A stretch of DNA of 6,057 bases. Source: Candidatus Eiseniibacteriota bacterium. Lineage in GTDB: Bacteria; Arandabacterota; Arandabacteria; Arandabacterales; Arandabacteraceae. A model generated the notes under the pieces. It saw nothing but the letters and a program-made list of their open reading frames with translations. It ran no database searches and was not told where the DNA came from. The stretch lies in contig JAUVJV010000156.1 of NCBI GenBank assembly GCA_030592245.1, positions 1 to 6,057 of the forward strand, given 5' to 3'. Both the position numbers and the translations under genes were made by a program. Shown here piece after piece: positions 1 to 5,636 of the stretch (within the stretch, counting starts at the first letter, position 1; every line of letters starts with the position of its first letter).

Positions 1-170
1 CTTTTTCTTCCCACCGCTGTTCGCACGACTGCCGCAACGACCGGTGCATTGCCCCTTTCCCGTACCCCTTTGATTGAATGACGGCGCCGGGTGTGATATC
101 TGTTCGATGTGAAATCAGGAGCAAGGCAGTCCATGCCGTTGGTCAGTCCGGTTTATAGCGGGGGGATCCC
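1..170. other. Leader upstream of the S46 peptidase, no supported gene
   Basis: All three forward frames reach a stop between about position 72 and 81, and none of the short translations looks like a protein C-terminus. On the reverse strand an ATG at 47-49 preceded by a GGGG stretch could start a divergent gene leaving the window, but only 16 codons are visible, too few to support. No good sigma70 promoter was found; TTGATT near 70 with TGATAT about 18 bases downstream is a poor match. The peptidase promoter may lie here or further left. Confidence 0.4.
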
Positions 171-2375
171 ATGAGAGCGAAGGCCCATCTTGGCCCTGTT
201 GTCCTGGCGCTTGTAGTGTTACTGACCCAGGGCGCGCATCAACCCTCTGGCTTCTGCGAGGAGGGTATGTGGTTGCCATACGCCATTCCTGCAGAGATCT
301 TCGCCGAGATGCAAGCCGCAGGCCTGGCTCTTGGCCCCGAGGAGATCTGGAGCGCCTCCGGTACCGGAATTGCCAATGCTGTGGTGAGCGTCGGGGCGAC
401 GGGCAGCTTTGTCTCTGGCGAGGGTCTCATTTTAACCAACCACCATGTGGCCTATGGAGCCGTCCAGAGGATCAGCACTCCCGGGAAGAATTACATAGAG
501 GATGGGTATCTGGCCTCGAGGCGGGAAGAAGAGGTACCGGCGCACGGCTACATCACGTATCTTCTCCTGTCGAGTGAGGACGTGACCGCGAGAGTGCGGT
601 CCTCGCTGGACACCTCGATGTCTCCGGTCGAGCGGCACGCCGCGATAGAGAATGCGACCAAGCTAATAGTGCAGGAAGCCGAGGAGGGTGGCAAGGTGTA
701 CTGCGAGGTCAATGCCTTCTTCGGTGGCGGCAAGTACGTGTTGGATACCTACCTTAAGATTACCGACGTGCGCGTGGTCTATATCCCCGCGCGCTCGATA
801 GGCGAGTACGGAGGCGACATAGATAACTGGATGTGGCCGCGCCACACCGGTGACTTCTCATTCCTCAGGGCATATGTGGGTCCGGACGGACAACCCGCCG
901 GGTTCTCGGAGGAAAACGTTCCTTACAGGCCGAAGACTTATCTTAAGGTCGCCCCGGAGGGCCTTTCCGAGGATGACTTCTCGATGATCATCGGCTTCCC
1001 GCGCAGGACCAATCGTTACCTGAGCTCCCCCGCGCTGGCCTACCGCAGGGACTTCACCTACCGGGAGTATATCCGCCTTTACCGGAAGATGCTGGAAGTG
1101 CTCGATGCTGAATCCCGGGACGACCCGGAGGCTGCGGTGAGGGTTGCCGGCACGGTCAAGGGCATCAACAACCGGCTTAAGAACAACCTGGGTATGCTGG
1201 ACGGTCTCGAGACCTTCAATCTGGTTGAGGCCGAGGGGGACAAGGAGAGGAGTTTCCTGGCCGGTACCGTGGGGCGCGAAACCAAAGAGCAGTATGCCGC
1301 CATCCTCAACGGGTTCGGGGATCTGTACAGGGAAGAAGTCATGCACGCCATGGAGGACCTGCTGCTCGACTTTATGCTTTACCGCTCCAACCTCGCAGGC
1401 CAGGCTACGCGGCTTTACAAGTGGAGTCTTGAAAAGCAGAAGCCCGACCTGGAGCGCCACCCCGACTTCATGGATCGGGAGATCCCCTATCACAAGATGC
1501 GGCTCCGGGTCTCCCAGATGGGCTATCACGAGGGAAGCGATCGTGCATTGCTTAAGCTCTTCCTCGAAGAATTCGCCGCACTTCCCGGTGGCCGCGGAGA
1601 TGAGATCCTCGAGGTCATCCTGGGGAGTGGTGTGGGAGACGATCCCACCGGGGTCATAGAGGGTTTTCTGGAAGGGCTCTATGCGAACACCGCTCTGGGA
1701 CAGGTCGAAGAGCGCCTGCGGATGTTTGACCTCTCATACCATGATCTCATGGCCGAGGGTGATCCGTTTATCGAGCTCGCGGCGAGGCTGTATGAACTGA
1801 ATGAAGGGCGCCTCGAACGGGAGAAACACTTCGAGGGCTCACTTCAGAGCCTGGTTCCGGAGTGGATCAGGGTGATAGATGAGGGTACCGATCGGCCGCT
1901 CTACTCTGACGCCAATGGGACAATGCGCATTAACTATGGGGTGGTCAGGGGTTATTCACCGGAAGGCCGCGAGCTAAGATCGCCGGAAAGCTTATTCTGC
2001 AAGCCCTTCACCACGCTGAAAGAGGTCCCGGGGAAGGATACGGGAGAGGCTCCCTTCGACGCCCCTCGCCGGCTGCTTGAGCTCGCGGCGGCGGGAGATC
2101 CCAACCCGTATGTGCATCCGCCGGTCGGTGACGTGCCCGTCAACTTTCTGACCACTCATGACTCGACCGGCGGGAACTCGGGCAGCCCCGTATTGAATGC
2201 GAGAGGCGAGCTCGTGGGCTGTCTCTTCGACGGGACCTATGAGTCGATGACCGGGGATTTCGACTTCCAGGACGATATCACCCGTTCCATCAGCGTGGAT
2301 ATCCGCTATATACTTTTCGTGGCTAGGTATGTGGACGGCGCGGACAATGTACTGGAAGAACTTGGAGTAGAATAA
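171..2375 (+). CDS. S46-family dipeptidyl peptidase (DPP7/DPP11 family), secreted
   Basis: This is a serine exopeptidase expected to release dipeptides from the N-termini of oligopeptides in the periplasm. A hydrophobic stretch at residues 8-20 after a basic N-terminus is a signal peptide; the mature protein would begin near EEGMWLP (30-36), matching the usual S46 N-terminus. The chymotrypsin-fold triad is visible: His in TNHHV (H92), Asp in the block NWMWPRHTGD (D228) and Ser in GGNSGSP (S670). In characterised S46 enzymes the Asn and Trp of the NWMWP block (here N219, W220) and the Asp of FDG (D687) hold the substrate amino terminus. The next residue, G688, matches the position that is Gly in P. 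gingivalis DPP7 and Arg in DPP11, so a hydrophobic rather than acidic P1 is inferred. Length 734 is normal for the family. The start is supported by GGGGGGA at 160-166 just upstream. The stop lies inside a palindromic repeat; the gene looks intact. Confidence 0.96.
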   Translation: MRAKAHLGPVVLALVVLLTQGAHQPSGFCEEGMWLPYAIPAEIFAEMQAAGLALGPEEIWSASGTGIANAVVSVGATGSFVSGEGLILTNHHVAYGAVQRISTPGKNYIEDGYLASRREEEVPAHGYITYLLLSSEDVTARVRSSLDTSMSPVERHAAIENATKLIVQEAEEGGKVYCEVNAFFGGGKYVLDTYLKITDVRVVYIPARSIGEYGGDIDNWMWPRHTGDFSFLRAYVGPDGQPAGFSEENVPYRPKTYLKVAPEGLSEDDFSMIIGFPRRTNRYLSSPALAYRRDFTYREYIRLYRKMLEVLDAESRDDPEAAVRVAGTVKGINNRLKNNLGMLDGLETFNLVEAEGDKERSFLAGTVGRETKEQYAAILNGFGDLYREEVMHAMEDLLLDFMLYRSNLAGQATRLYKWSLEKQKPDLERHPDFMDREIPYHKMRLRVSQMGYHEGSDRALLKLFLEEFAALPGGRGDEILEVILGSGVGDDPTGVIEGFLEGLYANTALGQVEERLRMFDLSYHDLMAEGDPFIELAARLYELNEGRLEREKHFEGSLQSLVPEWIRVIDEGTDRPLYSDANGTMRINYGVVRGYSPEGRELRSPESLFCKPFTTLKEVPGKDTGEAPFDAPRRLLELAAAGDPNPYVHPPVGDVPVNFLTTHDSTGGNSGSPVLNARGELVGCLFDGTYESMTGDFDFQDDITRSISVDIRYILFVARYVDGADNVLEELGVE

Positions 2376-2431
2376 AAAGGGGACAGACACCAATTTCCTG
2401 TGGAACTTGGTGTCTGTCCCCCTTTTATTCT
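2369..2431. repeat. 63-nt near-perfect palindromic element carrying GGGGACAGACACC
   Basis: Bases 2369-2398 pair with 2402-2431, giving 28 Watson-Crick pairs out of 30 and a TGT loop at 2399-2401. The mismatches are 2378/2422 (A/C) and 2394/2406 (T/C). The left arm holds GGGGACAGACACC (2379-2391) and the right arm its exact complement (2409-2421). The peptidase stop codon TAA (2373-2375) and its last Val-Glu codons lie in or at the edge of the left arm, so the element supplies the end of the gene. A further copy of the TGTCCC core follows at 2431-2436. From memory, GGGGACAGACACC palindromes recur in many bacterial genomes, often near REP-associated tyrosine transposases (RAYTs). No transposase gene is present here, so that link is inference. 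Confidence 0.85.
2369..2431. terminator. Probable bidirectional intrinsic terminator
   Basis: The palindrome sits between two convergent genes. On the + strand the GC-rich core ends in CCCCCTTTTATT; on the - strand it ends in CCCCTTTTTATT. Each direction therefore gives a strong hairpin followed by a U-rich tract, the arrangement of a shared terminator for the peptidase and tonB genes. The U tracts pair with the opposing A tracts at the base of the stem, as in known bidirectional terminators. For tonB the hairpin is about 90 bases past the stop. Function is inferred from structure only. Confidence 0.55.
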
Positions 2432-2522
2432 GTCCCTTTACATCCATCTACTTGTCTGATGCGTTTGTGGGCGCTTGGGTCCGGTACAGTCCATTCCCCG
2501 GTTCACCTATTAGGGGAGACAC

Positions 2523-3140
2523 CTATTCAGTGAGTGAGAACCTGAAGCTGAGGCTTATCGTGGCCCTGACCGGGATGTCGTTCTGGAGCGCAGGGTCGAA
2601 TATATATTTGTAGGCTGCCTCTATGGCCGGATCATTGAAAATCTCGGCCTGTGAGCTGGCTATCCAGGCATCGGCGACCCGGCCGGTCTCATCGACCACC
2701 ACGTAGATTACCACGATTCCCTCAACCTCGGCCTTTCGTGCCAGTTCGGGGTATTCGGGAAGGGCTCCCCGGACCAGCTGGGGCTCCCTTTCAAAATGCC
2801 AGAACCACCTGTCGAGTATCCCGGATTCTTCCGGAAGATCGGGCAAGGGATCATCGGGGCCGAAGACCGTGGGATCGATTGTCTCGTCCGCCCCGGGGTC
2901 ATCGCTTGGTTCTATCTCGAGAGGTATTACCGGTGGTTTCACAGGAGGCGGTAGAGGCGGAACCTCAATGTCGTGTTTGAGATCCACCAACTTGGGTATT
3001 ATTACTTCCCTCAGCCGGTAGGGCTTCGGAACATATTCCGGCCAGAGGGCAAAAGCCGCAGCATGAATCAGGATCGCAGTCAAGAACGCGGCGTAGAGAT
3101 ACTTTTCGTGAGAGGTCCTCAAAGTGCAGCAAGGCGTCAT
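2523..3140 (-). CDS. tonB: TonB-family energy transducer
   Basis: TonB transmits proton-motive force from an ExbB-ExbD complex in the inner membrane to TonB-dependent outer-membrane transporters. With the start at 3140 the protein has 205 residues. There is one N-terminal membrane segment (about 15-33) containing a His (H26) placed like the functionally important TM histidine of E. coli TonB. It is followed by a short proline-rich periplasmic linker (EVPPLPPPVKPP, 59-70), an acidic stretch (80-107), and a TonB C-terminal domain (about 125-203) with the typical PEYPELARKAEVEG block and a final beta strand. ATG 3140 was chosen because GGAGG lies 8 bases upstream; ATG 3167 in the same frame lacks a well-spaced site. 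The first 12 residues (Cys-rich, MTPCCTLRTSHE) look unlike a TonB N-terminus, and a shifted frame reads better, so the true start is uncertain. No exbB, exbD or receptor gene lies nearby. It is convergent with the peptidase. Confidence 0.92.
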   Translation of the reverse strand: MTPCCTLRTSHEKYLYAAFLTAILIHAAAFALWPEYVPKPYRLREVIIPKLVDLKHDIEVPPLPPPVKPPVIPLEIEPSDDPGADETIDPTVFGPDDPLPDLPEESGILDRWFWHFEREPQLVRGALPEYPELARKAEVEGIVVIYVVVDETGRVADAWIASSQAEIFNDPAIEAAYKYIFDPALQNDIPVRATISLSFRFSLTE

Positions 3141-3148
3141 ACATCTCA

Positions 3149-3153
3149 CCTCC
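3149..3153 (-). promoter_or_regulatory. Ribosome binding site deciding the tonB start
   Basis: On the - strand GGAGG is followed by TGAGATGTATG. It serves ATG 3140 (TonB frame) with an 8-base gap, or ATG 3144 (another frame, beginning MYDALLHFEDLSRK) with only 4 bases. The two starts overlap and lie in different frames. Confidence 0.6.
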
Positions 3154-3230
3154 AATCGCCTGGCCATCCTGCTGCCAGGCTCCGGGGTTGTCGATCATCC
3201 AAACAAACCCACGATGCACTTGGCTAAAGA

Positions 3231-3236
3231 CCTCCT
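3231..3236 (-). promoter_or_regulatory. Second strong ribosome binding site in the tonB leader (before GTG 3219)
   Basis: On the - strand AAGGAGG precedes a GTG codon at 3217-3219 with an 11-base gap from AGGAGG. The GTG opens a frame that stays open to 2965 and contains the alternative TonB-like N-terminus MYDALLHFEDLSRK. It lies just downstream of the tonB promoter, so it would be the first initiation site on the transcript. Confidence 0.4.
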
Positions 3237-3252
3237 TCGTCTGTCCGTGGAC

Positions 3253-3281
3253 ACTATACTAAGGCGGGGCAAATCTGTGAA
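3253..3281 (-). promoter_or_regulatory. Sigma70-type promoter for tonB
   Basis: Read on the - strand, TTCACA (3281-3276) is separated by exactly 17 bases from TATAGT (3258-3253), each hexamer one mismatch from consensus. Transcription would start near 3246, giving a leader of about 105 nt to ATG 3140 or about 27 nt to the GTG at 3219. Confidence 0.7.
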
Positions 3282-3540
3282 GGAAAAACGTACGGGCCCC
3301 GCCGGGGCTGAACCTGCGGGCCTGCGCCGGACAGTCGTGCAGGGGGGCGAATGGAAAAGAGCAAAGGGGAAAAAGGCAGGGGAGTGGTTGGCGGCTCAGG
3401 CGGTGTCGCTCAAGATCTACAGCATGGTGAATAGTAGAATTGGAATAACTCGAGAGGATTTCGACTCAGGGAGGATTTCCTTAGCATGAAGAGCGGCCGG
3501 AGTCAGCCGTCCTTTTGTATTTGTGCTCGCGAGGCCAGGG
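3282..3540. other. Intergenic stretch between tonB promoter and DUF302 gene
   Basis: No convincing gene is seen on either strand. The longest forward frame (from 3124) has low-complexity, Arg/Gly-rich composition and covers the tonB start antisense. A compact GC hairpin, GCCCC-GCC-GGGGC (3296-3308), lies 7 bases before a run of five Ts on the - strand (3288-3284). It could be a weak terminator insulating tonB from readthrough of the DUF302 transcript. The part around 3410-3490 is AT-richer than its neighbours and unassigned. Confidence 0.4.
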
Positions 3541-3927
3541 TTACAGGTTTTCGATCACCCGCTTGAGCTTGTCCCGCACCTTGCCTCCAATGGACTCCAG
3601 GTCGGGGTTCTGGACAGCGCCCATGGATGCTACCGGGTCGATCGCTGCCACCTCGGTCTTGCCGTCGGATATCTCCTGAACAATCACATTGCAGGGCAGC
3701 ATCAGGCCGATCTTGTCCTCCGCTAACAGAGCCCTGTGGGCGAACGGAGGATTACAGGCGCCCAGTATCCTGTACCTGGGGAAATCGAGATCCATCTTTT
3801 TCTTTAGAGTCGCCTTCACATCGATCTCAGTGAGGATACCGAAACCCTCTTGCTTGAGACTTTCGGTCACCTTATCGATGGCAGCCTCGAAATCTGCGTC
3901 AAGGACTTCGCTGAAGTAGTAGCTCAT
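3541..3927 (-). CDS. DUF302 domain protein
   Basis: This small, probably cytoplasmic protein of 128 residues belongs to the DUF302 family (the TT1751-like fold). The molecular function is not known. One DUF302 domain fills almost the whole chain. Recognisable parts are the N-terminal helix region DFEAAIDKVTESLKQEGFGIL (12-32), the block LGACNPPFAHRAL (55-67) and the signature GLMLPCNVIVQE (74-85), followed by a strand ending in AAIDP (94-98). Two cysteines (C58 and C79) lie in the conserved blocks. No signal peptide or membrane segment is seen. The reading frame is open upstream to 4068, but ATG 3927 was chosen because GGAGG sits 7 bases before it and the domain begins right after it. It follows the toxin gene by 155 bases on the same strand, too far to claim an operon. 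No clear promoter was found in that gap. Confidence 0.9.
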   Translation of the reverse strand: MSYYFSEVLDADFEAAIDKVTESLKQEGFGILTEIDVKATLKKKMDLDFPRYRILGACNPPFAHRALLAEDKIGLMLPCNVIVQEISDGKTEVAAIDPVASMGAVQNPDLESIGGKVRDKLKRVIENL

Positions 3928-4082
3928 CTGACTTCCTCCCGTTTGTGATTGCGCGGGCCTCACGACCGGCCGGTAGCCATATCCCCCGCTCTGTTTGGCA
4001 CTCGCTTCTGGAAGAACGGCGATCTGGGAACGAAGCGCGAGCTCTCGGTCCTCAACAAGGCAACGCAAAGTCTAGTTCAACG

Positions 4083-4457
4083 TCATTTCTTCGGCACGTA
4101 CTGCACGCCCTCGATATTCGCAAAGTCAGAATCCTGAGTCCAGAATACGGCCCCAAAGGCTTGGGCTGTGGCCAGCATGACGCTGTCGGCCATCGGGAGT
4201 CGCTTCTCTATGCTCGTGCGGGCGGAGTCGAGTGCTAGAGGTGGCGTCAGGTCCACAACCTTGCCTTGCTGCATCACCGCGGCTGCCTGCAGGGCGTCGT
4301 GCTCGTCTCTCTGATCCGCGATGCGCTTGAAGACCTCAAAGACACTCAGTGTGGGGACTATGAGGTTCTTCGCACTTTGTATGGGCTTGGCAAAGAAGTC
4401 CGCATTTGGGCCGTCCGCAAAAAACTCAAGCCATCCGGAGGAATCGACCACGTTCAT
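4083..4457 (-). CDS. vapC: PIN-domain toxin, VapC type
   Basis: This is the predicted ribonuclease toxin of a type II toxin-antitoxin pair. It would cleave RNA using Mg2+ or Mn2+ held by a cluster of acidic residues. The 124-residue chain is one PIN domain of normal length. The expected metal ligands are visible: D5 in the N-terminal VVDSSGWLEF strand, E41 in PTLSVFEVFKR, D91 in LPMADSVMLATAQ and D109 in WTQDSDF, so the active site looks intact. The start ATG (4457-4455) overlaps the antitoxin stop TGA (4456-4454) as ATGA, the usual translational coupling that keeps toxin output tied to antitoxin. It has no promoter of its own that I can see and would be expressed from the antitoxin promoter. 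The RNA target cannot be predicted from the sequence. Confidence 0.93.
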   Translation of the reverse strand: MNVVDSSGWLEFFADGPNADFFAKPIQSAKNLIVPTLSVFEVFKRIADQRDEHDALQAAAVMQQGKVVDLTPPLALDSARTSIEKRLPMADSVMLATAQAFGAVFWTQDSDFANIEGVQYVPKK

Positions 4458-4660
4458 ACCCTGTCATCCTCGCGCTGGAGTGATGTATCTATCCCGCGGA
4501 CAAACCCGCGCATCTGCTTCGCGGGACGAACCGGGATCAGCTCTATCCTGTTGCCATAGACAATCGCTTGTACCTTCTGCCCCGGTTTCAACCCCAGAAC
4601 TTCGCGTATTGCCTTGGGGATCACTACCTGGAATTTTGGGGAAATCGTAACGGTCTCCAT
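4454..4660 (-). CDS. vapB: AbrB/MazE-like antitoxin, VapB type
   Basis: This is the predicted antitoxin partner of the PIN toxin just downstream. The 68-residue protein has an N-terminal SpoVT/AbrB swapped-hairpin DNA-binding domain at about residues 1-45 (TVTISPKFQVVIPKAIREVL, then LKPGQKVQAIVYGNRIELIPV). This is followed by a charged tail (46-68) containing MRGFVRGIDTS, of the kind that wraps around and blocks the toxin. The family normally dimerises, binds its own promoter and represses the operon together with the toxin. A ribosome binding site, GAGGAGG, lies 3 bases before the ATG, rather close. A consensus-like promoter and a dyad operator are directly upstream. The gene overlaps the toxin by 4 bases (ATGA). 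Confidence 0.93.
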   Translation of the reverse strand: METVTISPKFQVVIPKAIREVLGLKPGQKVQAIVYGNRIELIPVRPAKQMRGFVRGIDTSLQREDDRV

Positions 4661-4671
4661 ACGCCTCCTCT

Positions 4672-4708
4672 ATCGATATGAGTATCGTACTACGGACAGT
4701 ATATCGAT
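4672..4708. promoter_or_regulatory. Dyad operator of the vapBC operon
   Basis: ATCGATAT (4672-4679) and ATATCGAT (4701-4708) are exact inverted copies centred on 4690. CGTA-C-TACG (4686-4694) is a second exact palindrome with the same centre. The dyad covers the -10 box and the expected start site near 4691, where a bound antitoxin complex would block RNA polymerase. The sequence symmetry is seen; the binding is inferred from how AbrB-type antitoxins behave. Confidence 0.6.
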
Positions 4709-4726
4709 TGCGATGGCGTATGTCAA
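4698..4726 (-). promoter_or_regulatory. Sigma70 promoter of the vapBC operon
   Basis: On the - strand TTGACA (4726-4721) is an exact -35 consensus, followed after 17 bases by TATACT (4703-4698), one mismatch from the -10 consensus. Transcription would start near 4691, leaving about 30 bases of leader before the antitoxin ATG. This is the strongest promoter in the window. Confidence 0.8.
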
Positions 4727-4736
4727 TATCTTTGTG

Positions 4737-4802
4737 AGTTAATCACAGCATCTGGCGGTCCATTGAACCGTTTCCTCTGCCAGATAGTGTCGTGATTCTA
4801 CT
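4737..4802. repeat. Imperfect inverted repeat upstream of vapBC promoter
   Basis: AATCAC (4741-4746) and ATCTGGC (4750-4756) pair with GTGATT (4792-4797) and GCCAGAT (4779-4785); AGT (4737-4739) can add a short pairing with ACT (4800-4802). The two main segments are separated by 3 bases on one side and 6 on the other, giving an asymmetric internal loop, with a 22-base apical region. No U tract follows on either strand, so a terminator is unlikely. Its role is unknown. Confidence 0.5.
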
Positions 4803-4860
4803 GAGGGCAAACAAGGTTCTGACCGGTAAGTCCTCGGGTTCCCCTGTCTCCCTGAGGATC

Positions 4861-4893
4861 AAAGAAAACCGGGCAACCCTTGGGGGTTGCCCG
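4861..4893 (-). terminator. Strong intrinsic terminator
   Basis: GGGCAACCC (4871-4879) and GGGTTGCCC (4884-4892) form a perfect 9-bp stem with a 4-base loop, extended by the pair 4870/4893. On the - strand the stem is followed by GTTTTCTTT (4869-4861). This marks the end of the transcript of the FlgD-Ig-like remnant, about 105 bases past its stop, and shields the vapBC promoter. Confidence 0.8.
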
Positions 4894-4997
4894 TTAGAGC
4901 TCCGGGTGCCTTGAGAGCCAGGGTGAAGCCTGTCCGCAGGTCGGCGGGTGGCCCCATTCAGGGTCACCTCTGTAAAGCAGTCATAGTCGGCGCACCC

Positions 4998-5237
4998 TTA
5001 CCTTGCCATGATCACCTTACGAGTCGCGACCTGATTTCCAACTTGAACCTTCCAGAAGTAGATCCCCGGAGGGAGCTGATCTCCGGCCGGGTCCTTCCCG
5101 TCCCACTGGAAAGTGTGCTTATCGGCGACGAGCCTGCCGCCAACGTCGAATACCCGGGCATCGAGCCGGTTATGGCGTGAAGCGCCGAGCGCAACCTGGG
5201 TCACGCCGCTGAGGGGACTCGGTAGCCGTCTCCACAA
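4998..5237 (-). pseudogene. Remnant of a secreted protein: FlgD-Ig-like / T9SS-type C-terminal domain
   Basis: The 79-residue frame is a C-terminal Ig-like module of the kind found at the end of large secreted or cell-surface proteins. Its features are LPSPLSGVTQVAL (5-17) in place of the usual NPF-type opening, LDARVFDVGGRLV (25-37), the WDGKDPAGDQLPPGIYFWKV block (45-64), and the ending TRKVIMAR. The usual insertion between the two middle strands is short here. There is no start with a ribosome binding site: the frame begins after an in-frame TAG (5240-5238), with only a TTG next. A neighbouring frame upstream reads through as ISSIVVETATESP up to the same place, so a one-base frame break near 5220 is likely. 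The rest of the parent protein is absent. A perfect terminator follows downstream, as for a once-functional gene. It could also be a very small intact ORF, which I think less likely. Confidence 0.7.
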
Positions 5238-5632
5238 CTATACTCGAAATGGGATCAAGTGTCTGCCTCGGGGACGCATGGCCGCCCTCATGCACCGCAA
5301 GATACCTAGTCCACCGTCACGGCCCGGGCGTCCTGAACCACATTGCTCCCGCCCGAGCCCGATTCCATGCTTCTCCTTTCAGATCGGCCTAAGCTGATCA
5401 ATTGACTTGCTGCAATCATTGCTAAAAATAGTATAGAAGCACAATGGGGTCTTGTCGGGGGAGTTCGTGAGGCCGATCCAGACGGGTGGCCTGTTTGCAA
5501 GAAAGCGGTTGACACGGCTGCGTTCAACCTGCAATCTTGGAGTGCTTGCCAGGTGAGATCGTAGAATCTGCCTTGCAGCAAGCGATTTTGCAACGACGAG
5601 GATATTACGATGAGACTTACTGAGGTGAGAGA
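5238..5632. other. Non-coding stretch between the FlgD-Ig-like remnant and the HTH gene
   Basis: No convincing gene is seen. On the - strand the part up to about 5340 probably continues the decayed parent of the Ig-like remnant, with stops in each frame. The middle (5400-5440) is AT-rich and could hold the HTH promoter: TTGACT (5402-5407) and TATAGA (5433-5438) are present but badly spaced, and TTGACA at 5509-5514 lacks a good -10. Two 11-base odd palindromes, GCAAT-C-ATTGC (5412-5422) and CTTGC-A-GCAAG (5572-5582), could be operator sites. The forward GTG-started frame of 29 codons at 5467 is not supported. Confidence 0.4.
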
Positions 5633-5636
5633 ATGA
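5610..5636 (+). CDS. Possible 8-codon leader peptide MRLTEVRE
   Basis: ATG 5610 opens a frame of eight codons whose TGA stop (5634-5636) overlaps the HTH start ATG (5633-5635) as ATGA. GAGG at 5598-5601 lies 8 bases upstream as a possible ribosome binding site. This geometry would couple translation of the HTH gene to the leader. It contains no run of a single amino acid, so it is not a classical attenuator. A chance ORF of this size is quite possible. Confidence 0.25.
   Translation: MRLTEVRE

Noticed and set aside
171..270. Lipoprotein signal for the peptidase (Cys at residue 29)
   Set aside because: The residues before the Cys are SGF, which do not fit a lipobox; an ordinary signal peptide explains the N-terminus.
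858..1529. Long reverse-strand open frame (223 codons) inside the peptidase gene
   Set aside because: It is a shadow of the strongly conserved S46 coding frame in a GC-rich gene and has no family resemblance.
2504..2527. CACCTATT direct repeat, 16-base period, at the tonB stop codon
   Set aside because: Two 8-base copies are within chance expectation, and no insertion or other structure goes with them.
3124..3489. Forward 121-codon open frame through the tonB start and intergenic region
   Set aside because: It runs antisense over the tonB leader, its composition is Arg/Gly-rich and low complexity, and it has no recognisable domain.
3492..3514. Hairpin plus TTTT after the DUF302 gene (CGGC...GCCG then TCCTTTT)
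   Set aside because: The stem is only 4 bp with an 8-base loop, and its T run faces the + strand, where no gene ends.
3541..4068. Extended 175-codon start for the DUF302 protein
   Set aside because: The first 47 residues show no domain, while ATG 3927 has a well-spaced GGAGG and begins at the DUF302 fold.
4743..4967. Reverse-strand 74-codon open frame across the terminator
   Set aside because: It reads straight through a perfect intrinsic terminator hairpin and has no recognisable features.
5306..5593. Reverse-strand 95-codon open frame upstream of the Ig-like remnant
   Set aside because: No ribosome binding site, no domain and no plausible composition; probably chance plus decayed gene sequence.
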